A stretch of DNA of 64,000 nt, taken from NCBI RefSeq assembly GCF_026341035.1, contig NZ_JAPEOQ010000002.1, positions 3,224,001 through 3,288,000 of the forward strand, written 5' to 3'. Source of the stretch: Streptomyces sp. NBC_01016 (GTDB lineage Bacteria; Actinomycetota; Actinomycetes; Streptomycetales; Streptomycetaceae). The notes under the pieces are model-generated. The model ran no database searches. It was given only the letters and a program-made list of their open reading frames with translations, and was not told the origin of the DNA. Within the stretch, counting starts at the first letter, position 1. Every line of letters begins with the position of its first letter. Below, piece by piece: positions 50,907-58,071 of the stretch. A program made the position numbers and the translations under genes.

Positions 50907-50925
50907 TTAGGTTAGCCTTGCCTAA
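50907..50925 (+). promoter_or_regulatory. DtxR/DmdR-type iron box
   Basis: TTAGGTTAGCCTTGCCTAA at 50907-50925 matches the actinobacterial iron box (TTAGGTTAGSCTAACCTAA) at 16 of 19 positions, with both outer arms intact. It lies 43 bp upstream of the beta-propeller ATG, where iron-loaded DmdR1 would block transcription. Confidence 0.85.
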
Positions 50926-50968
50926 TCTTTACTCGATGGTTCATCGGATCGGCAGGGAGACCGCACCC

Positions 50969-52015
50969 ATGTCCTCGCTCAACAGACGCGTCCACCGCAC
51001 CGCGGCGAGCGCCGTCGCCCTGGTGTCCTGCACCGCGTTCACGCTGACGGAAGCCGCCGCTACGGCCGGTTCGACGGTCATGTCCGCGCCGCTCGCCCCC
51101 GGCCTCTACCAGTCCGCGTACTCCGAGAGGAACGACGTGCTCTGGGCGACCAGCTCGGTGGGGCAGCCGCCGGCGCCGGTCACGGACTCGCGGCTGGTGC
51201 GCCTCGACCCCGACACACTCGAGGTCGAGGCGACCCACCCGACACCCCTCGACGACGGCGACGGCACCATCGAAGCGGCCTACGGCATCGATGTGGACGA
51301 CGAGCACAACACGGTGTGGGTCACGAACACACGCAACGACAGCATCGCCGTCTATAGCCAGAAGACGGGCCGCCACCTCGCGACCGTGCCGGGCGTCGCG
51401 CACGCGCGCGAGATCGTCGTCGACGAGAAGCGCGACACCGTCTGGGCCACGGCCTTCGGCACCGGCTCGGTCGTCGGCTTCAACACCCGTACGTACGAGG
51501 AGACCCGGCGCGTCACCGTCGAGGGAGCGGGCCTGACGGGCCTCGCGGTGAACGAGCGCACCGGAGCGGTCCTCGCCACCGATTTCACGCACGACCGGAT
51601 CATCCAGATCACCCCCGGCTCCTCCGAACCGCGCCTGCTTCCCACCGGCGACGGCCCCCTCTCCATAGCCCTGTCGGCGAACGGCCGGACCGCCTACACC
51701 GCCGACCAGGGCGCGGGTGGTGTGTCCGTCGTGGACCTGCGCAAGGGGGCGGTAGTCAGGTCGATAACCACCGGGGAGGGCGCCAAGTCCCTGGCCGCCG
51801 TGGGGCGTTCGGCGCGTGTGTTGGTCGTCAACCGGCTCGCCGACTGCGTCTCCGTCGTCGACACACGGTCGGGAGCGGTCAAGGAGGCGATCGGCACCAA
51901 CGCGCTCCCCAACCATGTGCACATGAGCGACGCGAGCACCGCGTACGTCCTGGACAAGTCGGCCGCCGGGCCCAAGGGTGAGGACCATGTCACCCGGATC
52001 GACGTGGCCCGCTGA
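50969..52015 (+). CDS. Secreted YncE-like beta-propeller protein, iron-regulated
   Basis: A 348-aa exported protein: signal peptide about 1-31 (basic start, hydrophobic core, AAATA site), then repeated YVTN/NHL-like blades (GIDVDDEHNTVWVTNTRNDSIAVYS, REIVVDEKRDTVWATAFG, GLAVNERTGAVLATDF, SIALSANGRTAYTADQGAGGVSVVD). E. coli YncE is an iron-repressed periplasmic beta-propeller, and the iron box upstream supports similar control here. Function is unproven. ATG 50969 is preferred over 50936 because GGGAG precedes it and the signal peptide starts there. Confidence 0.85.
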   Translation: MSSLNRRVHRTAASAVALVSCTAFTLTEAAATAGSTVMSAPLAPGLYQSAYSERNDVLWATSSVGQPPAPVTDSRLVRLDPDTLEVEATHPTPLDDGDGTIEAAYGIDVDDEHNTVWVTNTRNDSIAVYSQKTGRHLATVPGVAHAREIVVDEKRDTVWATAFGTGSVVGFNTRTYEETRRVTVEGAGLTGLAVNERTGAVLATDFTHDRIIQITPGSSEPRLLPTGDGPLSIALSANGRTAYTADQGAGGVSVVDLRKGAVVRSITTGEGAKSLAAVGRSARVLVVNRLADCVSVVDTRSGAVKEAIGTNALPNHVHMSDASTAYVLDKSAAGPKGEDHVTRIDVAR

Positions 52016-52040
52016 CCCCGGAGGGTGCCGCGGCGCCCTC

Positions 52041-52110
52041 AGCTGTGGCCGGCCCGATTCCGGGTCAGCTCTGGCCGGCCCGACTCCGGGTCACCTCTGG
52101 CCGGACTCGA
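52041..52110. repeat. Tandem repeat, 26-bp unit, 2.6 copies
   Basis: Units of AGCTGTGGCCGGCCCGATTC plus CGGGTC at 52041-52066 and 52067-52092, then a partial copy from 52093 that encodes the C-terminus of the L7/L12-like protein. Confidence 0.8.
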
Positions 52111-52387
52111 TGCGGTCGACCTCGTCCTTGGCCTCCTTGAGGCCCACGCCGGTCGCCTCGCGGTAGGCCTTGATCGCCTCGATCTTCTTGCCGTCCCGCA
52201 CCAGGGCGCGTACGCCGTCGAGACCCGGGACGAGCGTGCCGGTCTCGATTCCCAGGTGCTCGATGACCAGATCCAGCTTCCGCTCGACGCGGGCGGTCCT
52301 GCGGTCGGCACGGTCGACCTTGCGCTCGATGGTGCCGATCGCGATGAGCACACCGACCAAGAGGATGAGTATTGCTGCGCTGTCCAT
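52091..52387 (-). CDS. Membrane-anchored L7/L12 C-terminal-domain protein
   Basis: A 98-aa protein. Residues 5-20 are a hydrophobic helix (AILILLVGVLIAIG), followed by a charged coiled segment, and residues about 55-95 match the ribosomal L7/L12 C-terminal domain (VRALVRDGKKIEAIKAYREA then GVGLKEAKDEVDRI). Lacking the L7/L12 dimerisation domain, it is not a ribosomal stalk protein. Such small proteins are common in Streptomyces; role unknown. The C-terminus runs into the 26-bp repeat. Confidence 0.82.
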   Translation of the reverse strand: MDSAAILILLVGVLIAIGTIERKVDRADRRTARVERKLDLVIEHLGIETGTLVPGLDGVRALVRDGKKIEAIKAYREATGVGLKEAKDEVDRIESGQR

Positions 52388-52469
52388 AGTCGCTGATCCT
52401 AGGCAACTCGGATGACGAGGATGACGCGAATGGCACGCGGACAGCTGTACGTCATTGGATCCTGAGGTG

Positions 52470-53675
52470 ATGACCGACCCGACCCAGGATCCCCGCTTCC
52501 TCCGGAACCCCTATCCGGCCTACGCGGCCATGCGGGCCACGTGTCCGGTGCGGCCCGTACCGGCCGGTTCCGCAGGCCGCGCCAACTACGTGGTCACCGG
52601 CTACAAGGAAGCCAGGGAAGCCCTCCACGACGCCCGGCTGTCGAAGGACACGGCCGCGTTCTTCGCGGGCAAGGAATCACGGCGACGTCTGCACCCCGCG
52701 GTCGCCCACACCATGCTCGCCAGCGACCCGCCCCAACACACCCGGCTTCGCAAGCTCGTGACGAAGGCGTTCACGACCGGGGCGGTCGCGCGACTGCGTC
52801 CGTTCATCGCGCGCGTCACCGAGGAGCTGCTGGACCAGTGGCCCGTCGGCGAACCGTTCGACTTCGTGGCCGGCCTGGCGGTGCCGCTCCCGGTCGTCGT
52901 GATCTGCGAACTGCTCCGGGTCCCGGCGGCCGACCGGCCCGACGTGCAGCGCTGGTCCGCGGAGCTGTTCGCGGCGGGGGAGCCCGATGTCATCGACGCG
53001 GCCTCGCACGCGATGGCGCAGTACATGACGGACCTGATCGCCGCCAAACGCCTCGATGCCGGTGACTCCCTCCTGGACCGGCTCATCGCCGCTCGCGACG
53101 GAGAAGACCGTCTGAGCGAGCACGAACTCGTCTCCCTGGCCGTCCTGTTGCTCGTGGCCGGACACGAAACCACCACCAACGCCCTGGGCAACGCCGTCCT
53201 GGCACTGCTCCAGCACCCGGCACAACTGGAGCGCCTGCGGCGAAACCCGGACGACATCCCCGGCGCCGTCGACGAACTCCTCCGCTTCGACTCCGCGGTG
53301 AGCACGTCCACCTTCCGGTTCACCACGGAGTCCGTCACGCTCGGCGGCACCGAAATCCCGGCAGGTGTACCGGTGTTGGTCGCCCTGGGGGCAGCCAACC
53401 GGGACCCGGCGCGGTACCCCGGACCGGACGAGCTGGACCTGGACCGGGACGCCGCCGCCCACCTCGCCTTCGGCCACGGTATTCACCGCTGTGTGGGCGC
53501 ACCCCTGGCCAAGGCGGAGATGGAACTCGTGCTGCGAGCCGTTCTTGCACGCTTCCCGGAACTCCAACTGGCCGTATCGGTAGACGAGTTGATGTGGCGA
53601 CGTACCCGCCTTGTCCGAGGCCTGTCGTCGCTTCCCGTTGTCGCTTCGGGGACGCAGCTCCGCACCGGCGAATAA
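52470..53675 (+). CDS. Cytochrome P450 monooxygenase
   Basis: A soluble P450 of about 401 aa. Haem-binding loop FGHGIHRCVGAPLA with Cys341, I-helix AGHETT (230-235), K-helix ELLR (269-272). The threonine pair for oxygen activation is intact. Resembles CYP105/CYP107-type bacterial P450s of oxidative tailoring or catabolism. It lacks an adjacent ferredoxin gene, so redox partners must come from elsewhere. Start codons TTG 52455, GTG 52467 and ATG 52470 are all possible; the ribosome site is unclear. Confidence 0.93.
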   Translation: MTDPTQDPRFLRNPYPAYAAMRATCPVRPVPAGSAGRANYVVTGYKEAREALHDARLSKDTAAFFAGKESRRRLHPAVAHTMLASDPPQHTRLRKLVTKAFTTGAVARLRPFIARVTEELLDQWPVGEPFDFVAGLAVPLPVVVICELLRVPAADRPDVQRWSAELFAAGEPDVIDAASHAMAQYMTDLIAAKRLDAGDSLLDRLIAARDGEDRLSEHELVSLAVLLLVAGHETTTNALGNAVLALLQHPAQLERLRRNPDDIPGAVDELLRFDSAVSTSTFRFTTESVTLGGTEIPAGVPVLVALGAANRDPARYPGPDELDLDRDAAAHLAFGHGIHRCVGAPLAKAEMELVLRAVLARFPELQLAVSVDELMWRRTRLVRGLSSLPVVASGTQLRTGE

Positions 53676-53795
53676 CTCGGGACGCATCTCCACATCGCCG
53701 AATAAGAGGTCGTGAGGCTCTTCCCGCTCCAGTAAGGTCGGGATCTTCAGGCGGCCGAGGTCGCTCTGGAGTCCTCGAAGGTACGGGTCACCGTC

Positions 53796-54563
53796 ATGCA
53801 TCCAACCGACCACCCTGCCCGTCGCAGACTCGACGCGGCCCTGGCCGATCTCGCCACCGTCTTCCGCGGAATGACCGCGCGCCCGGACGAGTCCAACTGC
53901 GAGTGTCATTGGGGGAGTGCGGAGGAGCTGGCCCTCCTCAAGACGCCCGACACGGAACTCGACCCGGACCTCCTACGCCGCGCCTGGCAGGCCATCGACT
54001 GGACGGATCACGGGGCTGTGCTGCGCCGCATCCTGCCGCAGTTCGCTGCGGCCCTGGTGGCCGGTCGCGTCGAGCCACTGTTCGGCCTTGAGGAGGCGGG
54101 GTACTCCTTCGCCCGTGGCCGCTGGCAGCAGTGGCCCGATGAGCAGGCCGGTGCGGTACGCGAGTTCCTGCACGCCTGGTGGGCGCAGAGCCTCACGGAT
54201 CCGGACGCCGCCGTCCCGGCGCACCAGGTCATGGCGATGTGCGCCGAGGCGTCCGGCACGGTCACCCCCTGGCTCGCCGACTGGGAGCGGCATACCGACC
54301 CCCTCAGCGACCAGCGGCTCGCGGAGGCCGCGGAGGAGTGGGAGTACGAGCTGCTGGGCGACCAACTCCCGTGGTACGTCAACTGGTACGAGAACGACGA
54401 GGACCGGATGAGCGCCGAGCTGGCGGCCTGGCTCCATGGCCACGCCGCGACGCGACTCCGGGCTTCAGGTGCCTCGCCGGAGCTGCGGCGCCGGATAGCG
54501 CTGCTCGCACTCACCGGCGAGGATCGCTGGACGCACCCGGACTGGCCGGGGCACCGCTACTGA
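53796..54563 (+). CDS. Hypothetical protein
   Basis: A 255-aa protein, rich in Trp, Glu and Ala. Visible features: CECHWGSAEELALLKTPD, WTDHGAVLRRILPQFAAALV, and a helical middle with SGTVTPWLADWERHTD. The CxCHWG beginning could bind a metal, but this is speculative. Similar proteins are widespread in Streptomyces without known role. It converges with the CGNR gene 13 bp downstream. Confidence 0.75.
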   Translation: MHPTDHPARRRLDAALADLATVFRGMTARPDESNCECHWGSAEELALLKTPDTELDPDLLRRAWQAIDWTDHGAVLRRILPQFAAALVAGRVEPLFGLEEAGYSFARGRWQQWPDEQAGAVREFLHAWWAQSLTDPDAAVPAHQVMAMCAEASGTVTPWLADWERHTDPLSDQRLAEAAEEWEYELLGDQLPWYVNWYENDEDRMSAELAAWLHGHAATRLRASGASPELRRRIALLALTGEDRWTHPDWPGHRY

Positions 54564-54576
54564 CGCCCGCCCCGCG

Positions 54577-55167
54577 TCACTGCTGCTTGCGCGCCGCGTA
54601 GGACCGGGCCGCCCGTACGCGGTTCCCACAGCGCGTCGTGCACCAGCGGCGGGCGCCGTGGGAGCGCAGGAACCAGCGGGCGCAGTTCTGGGCAGCGCAT
54701 TCGGTGAGGCGCTCGGCCTCCGTGCCGACGAGAAGGTCGGTGGCGTCATCGGCGAGTTGGGAGAGCGCGGCCGCGACCGGGTTGCCGGTGTCGGGGGTGT
54801 CGGCGCGGTGCGGGCCGGTGGTGGACCAGGCCAGCCGTGGGGTCGAAGGGGCCGCGGCGAGCGCGGAGTTGAGGGCGTCGAGGGCCTCGGCGGGCGGTGG
54901 CCCCGAGCCCTCGGTGCGCGCCCGCAGCAGAGTGCGTACGGCCTCGCGCAGACCCAGCAGCCGCCCGTGCTGCCGCCCGTTCAACGCGGTCCGGTCGGTC
55001 AGCAACTCGTGCCGGACGAGCCACAGATGGGCGGCCTCGGTGTCGTCGAGCAGGTCGACGGCGCCGTGGCTGAGGTCGAACCGCGTGTTGACCAGGGCAA
55101 GCGAGAGGAACCGCTCCTCTCCGGGGACCGGTGGCTGGCGCAGATAGACAGGGTCGGCATGATCCAC
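54577..55167 (-). CDS. CGNR zinc-finger regulator (ABATE family)
   Basis: A 196-aa protein with the ABATE N-terminal region (LSLALVNTRFDLSHGAVDLLDD ... LREAVRTLLRART) and a complete C-terminal CGNR zinc finger: CAAQNCARWFLRSHGARRWCTTRCGNRVRAARSY. Presumed DNA-binding stress regulator. The GTG start at 55167 lies 80 bp from the divergent cysteine desulfurase gene, which is its most likely target. Confidence 0.9.
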   Translation of the reverse strand: MDHADPVYLRQPPVPGEERFLSLALVNTRFDLSHGAVDLLDDTEAAHLWLVRHELLTDRTALNGRQHGRLLGLREAVRTLLRARTEGSGPPPAEALDALNSALAAAPSTPRLAWSTTGPHRADTPDTGNPVAAALSQLADDATDLLVGTEAERLTECAAQNCARWFLRSHGARRWCTTRCGNRVRAARSYAARKQQ

Positions 55168-55183
55168 GCCCTCATGTTAACGC

Positions 55184-55212
55184 TTGCGATTCTCCGTGAG
55201 AAAGCCTAGCGT
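55184..55212 (+). promoter_or_regulatory. Housekeeping-type promoter for the desulfurase gene
   Basis: TTGCGA at 55184-55189 and TAGCGT at 55207-55212 are separated by exactly 17 nt and predict a start site near 55219, upstream of the GTG start. Confidence 0.55.
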
Positions 55213-55246
55213 CACTCACGTCAAATGAGACAGGAAACCGTGAGAG

Positions 55247-56488
55247 GTGGCGACCGTGGGCTTCGACGTCGACGCAGTGCGCAAGGACTTCCCGATTCTC
55301 GGGCGCACGATGGACGGCGGCGCGCCCCTCGTCTACCTCGACTCCGGCGCCACCACCCAGAAACCGCTCCAAGTCCTCGACGCCGAGCGGGACTTCTACC
55401 TGCACCACAACGCGGCCGTTCACCGCGGCACCCACCAACTCGCCGACGAGGCCACCGAGGCGTACGAGAACGCGCGGCACACGGTCGCGGACTTCATCGG
55501 CGCGGCGGACGACGAGGTCGTGTTCACCAAGAGCACCACCGAGGGCATCAACCTCGTCGCGTACGCCCTGGAGAACGCCCGCCGGATCGGTCCCGGCGAC
55601 CGCATCGTGGTGACGGAGATGGAACACCACGCCAACCTGGTGCCCTGGCAGCAACTGGCCGAACGCACGGGCGCGTCCCTCGACTGGTTCGGCCTCACCG
55701 ACGAAGGCCGCCTCGACCTGAGCCGCACCGACGAACTCCTCGACGAGCGCACGAAGGTCCTCGCCCTCACCCACCAGTCCAACGTCCTCGGCACCCTCAA
55801 CCCCGTACGGGAACTCGCCGATCGGGCCCACGCGCACGGCACGCTGGTCGTGGTCGACGGCGCCCAGTCCGTCCCGCACCGCCCTGTCGACGTCCACGCC
55901 CTCGGTGCCGATTTCCTCGCCTTCTCCGGCCACAAGATGCTGGGCCCCAGCGGCGTCGGCGTGCTGTGGGGGCGCCGCGAACTCCTCGCCGAACTACCGC
56001 CGTTCCTCACGGGCGGCTCGATGATCGAGGTCGTCGAGATGGACCACTCCACGTTCCTCCCGCCGCCGCAGCGCTTCGAGGCCGGCGTCCCGATGGCGGC
56101 CCAGGCGGTGGGTCTGGCGGCGGCCATGGATTACCTGACGGCCCTCGACATGAACGAGGTGGTGGCCCACGAGGACCGCCTCACCGAACACGCCCTGCGC
56201 CTCCTGGCCGAAATCCCCGGCGTCCACATCGTCGGCCCCGGCGATCTGCGCGACCGCGGCTCGGCCGTCTCCTTCACCGTCGACGACATCCACCCGCACG
56301 ACGTCGGCCAGATCCTCGACGAACGCGGCATCGCCGTCCGCGTGGGCCACCATTGCGCCCGCCCGATCGTGCGCCGCTACGGCATCCCCGCGACGACCCG
56401 GGCGTCCTTCTTCGTCTACAACACGCACGCGGAGGTCGAGGCCCTCGCCGAGGGTGTCCGCGAGGCGCAGAGGTTCTTCGCGAGGTGA
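55247..56488 (+). CDS. sufS: SufS-type cysteine desulfurase (class V aminotransferase)
   Basis: PLP enzyme of about 413 aa that removes sulfur from cysteine for Fe-S or thiocofactor assembly. Key residues: His127-128 region (TEMEHHANLVPW), PLP Lys230 in FSGHKMLGPSG, and catalytic Cys370 in GHHCARP on the short type II loop. GTG 55247 is given; GTG 55256 has a better-spaced GAGAGG and may be the true start. No sufBCD or sufU lies alongside, so this is a stand-alone copy, controlled with the divergent CGNR gene. Confidence 0.9.
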   Translation: MATVGFDVDAVRKDFPILGRTMDGGAPLVYLDSGATTQKPLQVLDAERDFYLHHNAAVHRGTHQLADEATEAYENARHTVADFIGAADDEVVFTKSTTEGINLVAYALENARRIGPGDRIVVTEMEHHANLVPWQQLAERTGASLDWFGLTDEGRLDLSRTDELLDERTKVLALTHQSNVLGTLNPVRELADRAHAHGTLVVVDGAQSVPHRPVDVHALGADFLAFSGHKMLGPSGVGVLWGRRELLAELPPFLTGGSMIEVVEMDHSTFLPPPQRFEAGVPMAAQAVGLAAAMDYLTALDMNEVVAHEDRLTEHALRLLAEIPGVHIVGPGDLRDRGSAVSFTVDDIHPHDVGQILDERGIAVRVGHHCARPIVRRYGIPATTRASFFVYNTHAEVEALAEGVREAQRFFAR

Positions 56489-56517
56489 CTCGTGGGCGTC
56501 CGGTCCGTGCGTCAAGT

Positions 56518-56576
56518 CCGTGCCATCAGGCCTGTGCCCGTCAGGCCCGTGTCATCAGATCCGTGCCATCAGGCCC
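56518..56576. repeat. Tandem repeat, about 15-bp unit, four copies
   Basis: CCGTGCCATCAGGCC and variants at 56518-56532, 56533-56547, 56547-56561 and 56562-56575. The last two overlap the 3' end of the APH-family gene and so shape its C-terminus. Confidence 0.75.
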
Positions 56577-57514
56577 GTGACGTAGGCATCCAGCCGCTCC
56601 TCCACGACCCGCGTCGTCAGCTCCGTCCTCCCGGCCTCCCGCCACGGCCGCGCCACCACCTGCACCTCTTCCGAGAACGCCAGCGCATCCCGCACCCGCC
56701 AGTACAGCCGCTCGCCGTCGTCAGCGGCGAGCACCCCACCGGCCTCCTCGTACGCGTCGGCGAACCGCTGTCCCCACTCCGGCCCGTGCAGCAACGCGAG
56801 ATTGGTGCAGCTGTGCGCCACGTCGAGGTCCGCCGGGCCCCAGGAGGCCCCGGCCCAGTCGACGACGCCGGTGATCCGGGTCGGGGACGCGTCGAAGAGT
56901 ACGTTGCCGAGGTGGAAGTCCCGGTGCAGGAAGCGCCCTTCGTAGGGCGGCGCGGGCGCACGGATGACGTCGATGGCCGCGGCCCATGCGGCGGTGTCGG
57001 CGCCCTCGGGGACCACGACGGTGTCGGCGGTGGTCAACGCCTCGTACTTCGGGGGCTGTTCGCTCGGGCGTACCGCATGAATCGCCGCGAGCTGCCGCGC
57101 GAGCAGCCGGACTCGCGTCTCCAGTCCTTCACCGCCGAGGAGCGCACGCCCCGGCAGACACGTCATCAGGAGCGAGGGGTACTCGCAATGCGCGGCAGTG
57201 GGATCAACCGCGAGGAGCCCCGGTGCCGGTACATCGCCCGCCTGCTCCAGCAGGGCCAACGCACCGGCCTCCCGGTCCAGCGCGTCCTCGGCGCGATCCA
57301 CGAAGAACGGGTCCACGAAACTCCGCAACACCAGTTGACGGGTACCTCCGCCCCGCGCGGCGACGGTCAGCCTCCGCATCTCGGCGGTGACACCACCGTG
57401 CAGCGCCTCGACGCGGACGATGCGCTCTCCGGCCTCCAGGAACCGCCCCACCCACGCAAGCGTCAACGGGCGGACGGTGGCCGACGCGTCGGCTGATTCA
57501 TGGTGATTGATCAC
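56555..57514 (-). CDS. Aminoglycoside phosphotransferase-family kinase
   Basis: A 319-aa APH/choline-kinase fold protein. The catalytic loop is HRDFHLGNVLFD and the metal-binding Asp is in VVDWAGASWGP. The N-lobe has QLVLRSF and the hinge region LLMTCLPGRALL. The family includes antibiotic kinases and metabolic kinases; the substrate here is unknown and resistance should not be assumed. The ATG start at 57514 begins MINHHESADASATVRP; its C-terminal codons lie in a 15-bp tandem repeat. Confidence 0.85.
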   Translation of the reverse strand: MINHHESADASATVRPLTLAWVGRFLEAGERIVRVEALHGGVTAEMRRLTVAARGGGTRQLVLRSFVDPFFVDRAEDALDREAGALALLEQAGDVPAPGLLAVDPTAAHCEYPSLLMTCLPGRALLGGEGLETRVRLLARQLAAIHAVRPSEQPPKYEALTTADTVVVPEGADTAAWAAAIDVIRAPAPPYEGRFLHRDFHLGNVLFDASPTRITGVVDWAGASWGPADLDVAHSCTNLALLHGPEWGQRFADAYEEAGGVLAADDGERLYWRVRDALAFSEEVQVVARPWREAGRTELTTRVVEERLDAYVTGLMARI

Positions 57515-57739
57515 CCGGCCACCGCATCATCCGGCGGACGACACACGCAAGCGCATTTCGCGAGGGGCCCTACGCTTACGAAGGCTTGGTGACGCGTCAC
57601 CCGTCTTCACCCAGGCATAGGCGGGCAGCGTGGCGGCGCGCTCGGCGATGGCGGCGTACAGGGCGTCGAGCGTGGGGCAGGCGGCGTGTGAGCCCGGGCC
57701 GGTGTCGTCCCCGCCGAGGTCACGGAGACCGGCTCCTCG

Positions 57740-58006
57740 TTGTTCGCGCAGGCGCAGGCGCAGGCGCAGGCGCAGGCGCAGGCGCAGGCCGCGGCGGGGC
57801 GCGGGGTGTGCCTGGTGACGGACCATGCCCGCTTCGACCTGACGGAACTCGTCGTGAACACGCCTGAGGGCGCACTCACCGTCCCCCTGTACGCCGACTG
57901 GGACCGCTCGCACTACGCCTGCGATGCGATCCGTTCCTACGTGGAGGGGCTGCGGGCGTACTGCGAGGAGCGGCTGGAGGTGTTCCCGGGGATGGGAACG
58001 TCGTAG
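57740..58006 (+). CDS. Small ORF with Ala-Gln repeat, probably a degraded gene
   Basis: An 88-codon frame starting with TTG, with no clear ribosome site. After an (AQ)7 stretch encoded by the hexamer repeat, it reads CLVTDHARFDLTELVVNTPE and YADWDRSHYACDAIRSYVEG, which looks like real protein. In-frame stops lie directly upstream (TGA before 57700), so the 5' part may have been lost or frameshifted at the repeat. Function unknown. Confidence 0.35.
   Translation: MFAQAQAQAQAQAQAQAAAGRGVCLVTDHARFDLTELVVNTPEGALTVPLYADWDRSHYACDAIRSYVEGLRAYCEERLEVFPGMGTS
57746..57787. repeat. Hexanucleotide microsatellite (GCGCAG) x7
   Basis: Seven perfect GCGCAG units span 57746-57787. A 6-bp unit keeps frame, but copy number could vary by replication slippage. 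Confidence 0.9.
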
Positions 58007-58024
58007 CGCGCACTACACAGGGAA

Positions 58025-58058
58025 GGGCGCGGCCCCCCGTGAAGGAGGAGCCGCGCCC
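58025..58058. terminator. Bidirectional hairpin between convergent genes
   Basis: GGGCGCGGC at 58025-58033 pairs perfectly with 58050-58058 across a 16-nt loop. It lies between the small ORF and the GH92 gene and can terminate both. Confidence 0.65.
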
Positions 58059-58071
58059 CAGTACCTCAACC

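Noticed and set aside
50907..50925. Siderophore locus
   Set aside because: The iron box is convincing but no siderophore synthesis or uptake genes flank it.
56555..57514. Aminoglycoside resistance gene
   Set aside because: Only the family fold is evident; drug-binding features cannot be inferred, so resistance is not claimed.
57746..57787. CRISPR-like repeat
   Set aside because: Uninterrupted 6-bp units without spacers; a microsatellite, not a CRISPR array. None of the other tandem repeats has spacer structure either.
57527..57913. Minus-strand 128-codon ORF across the microsatellite
   Set aside because: The N-terminal half is LR repeat from the hexamer and no ribosome site is seen. Its tail looks protein-like, so I kept it only as a remark under the microsatellite finding.
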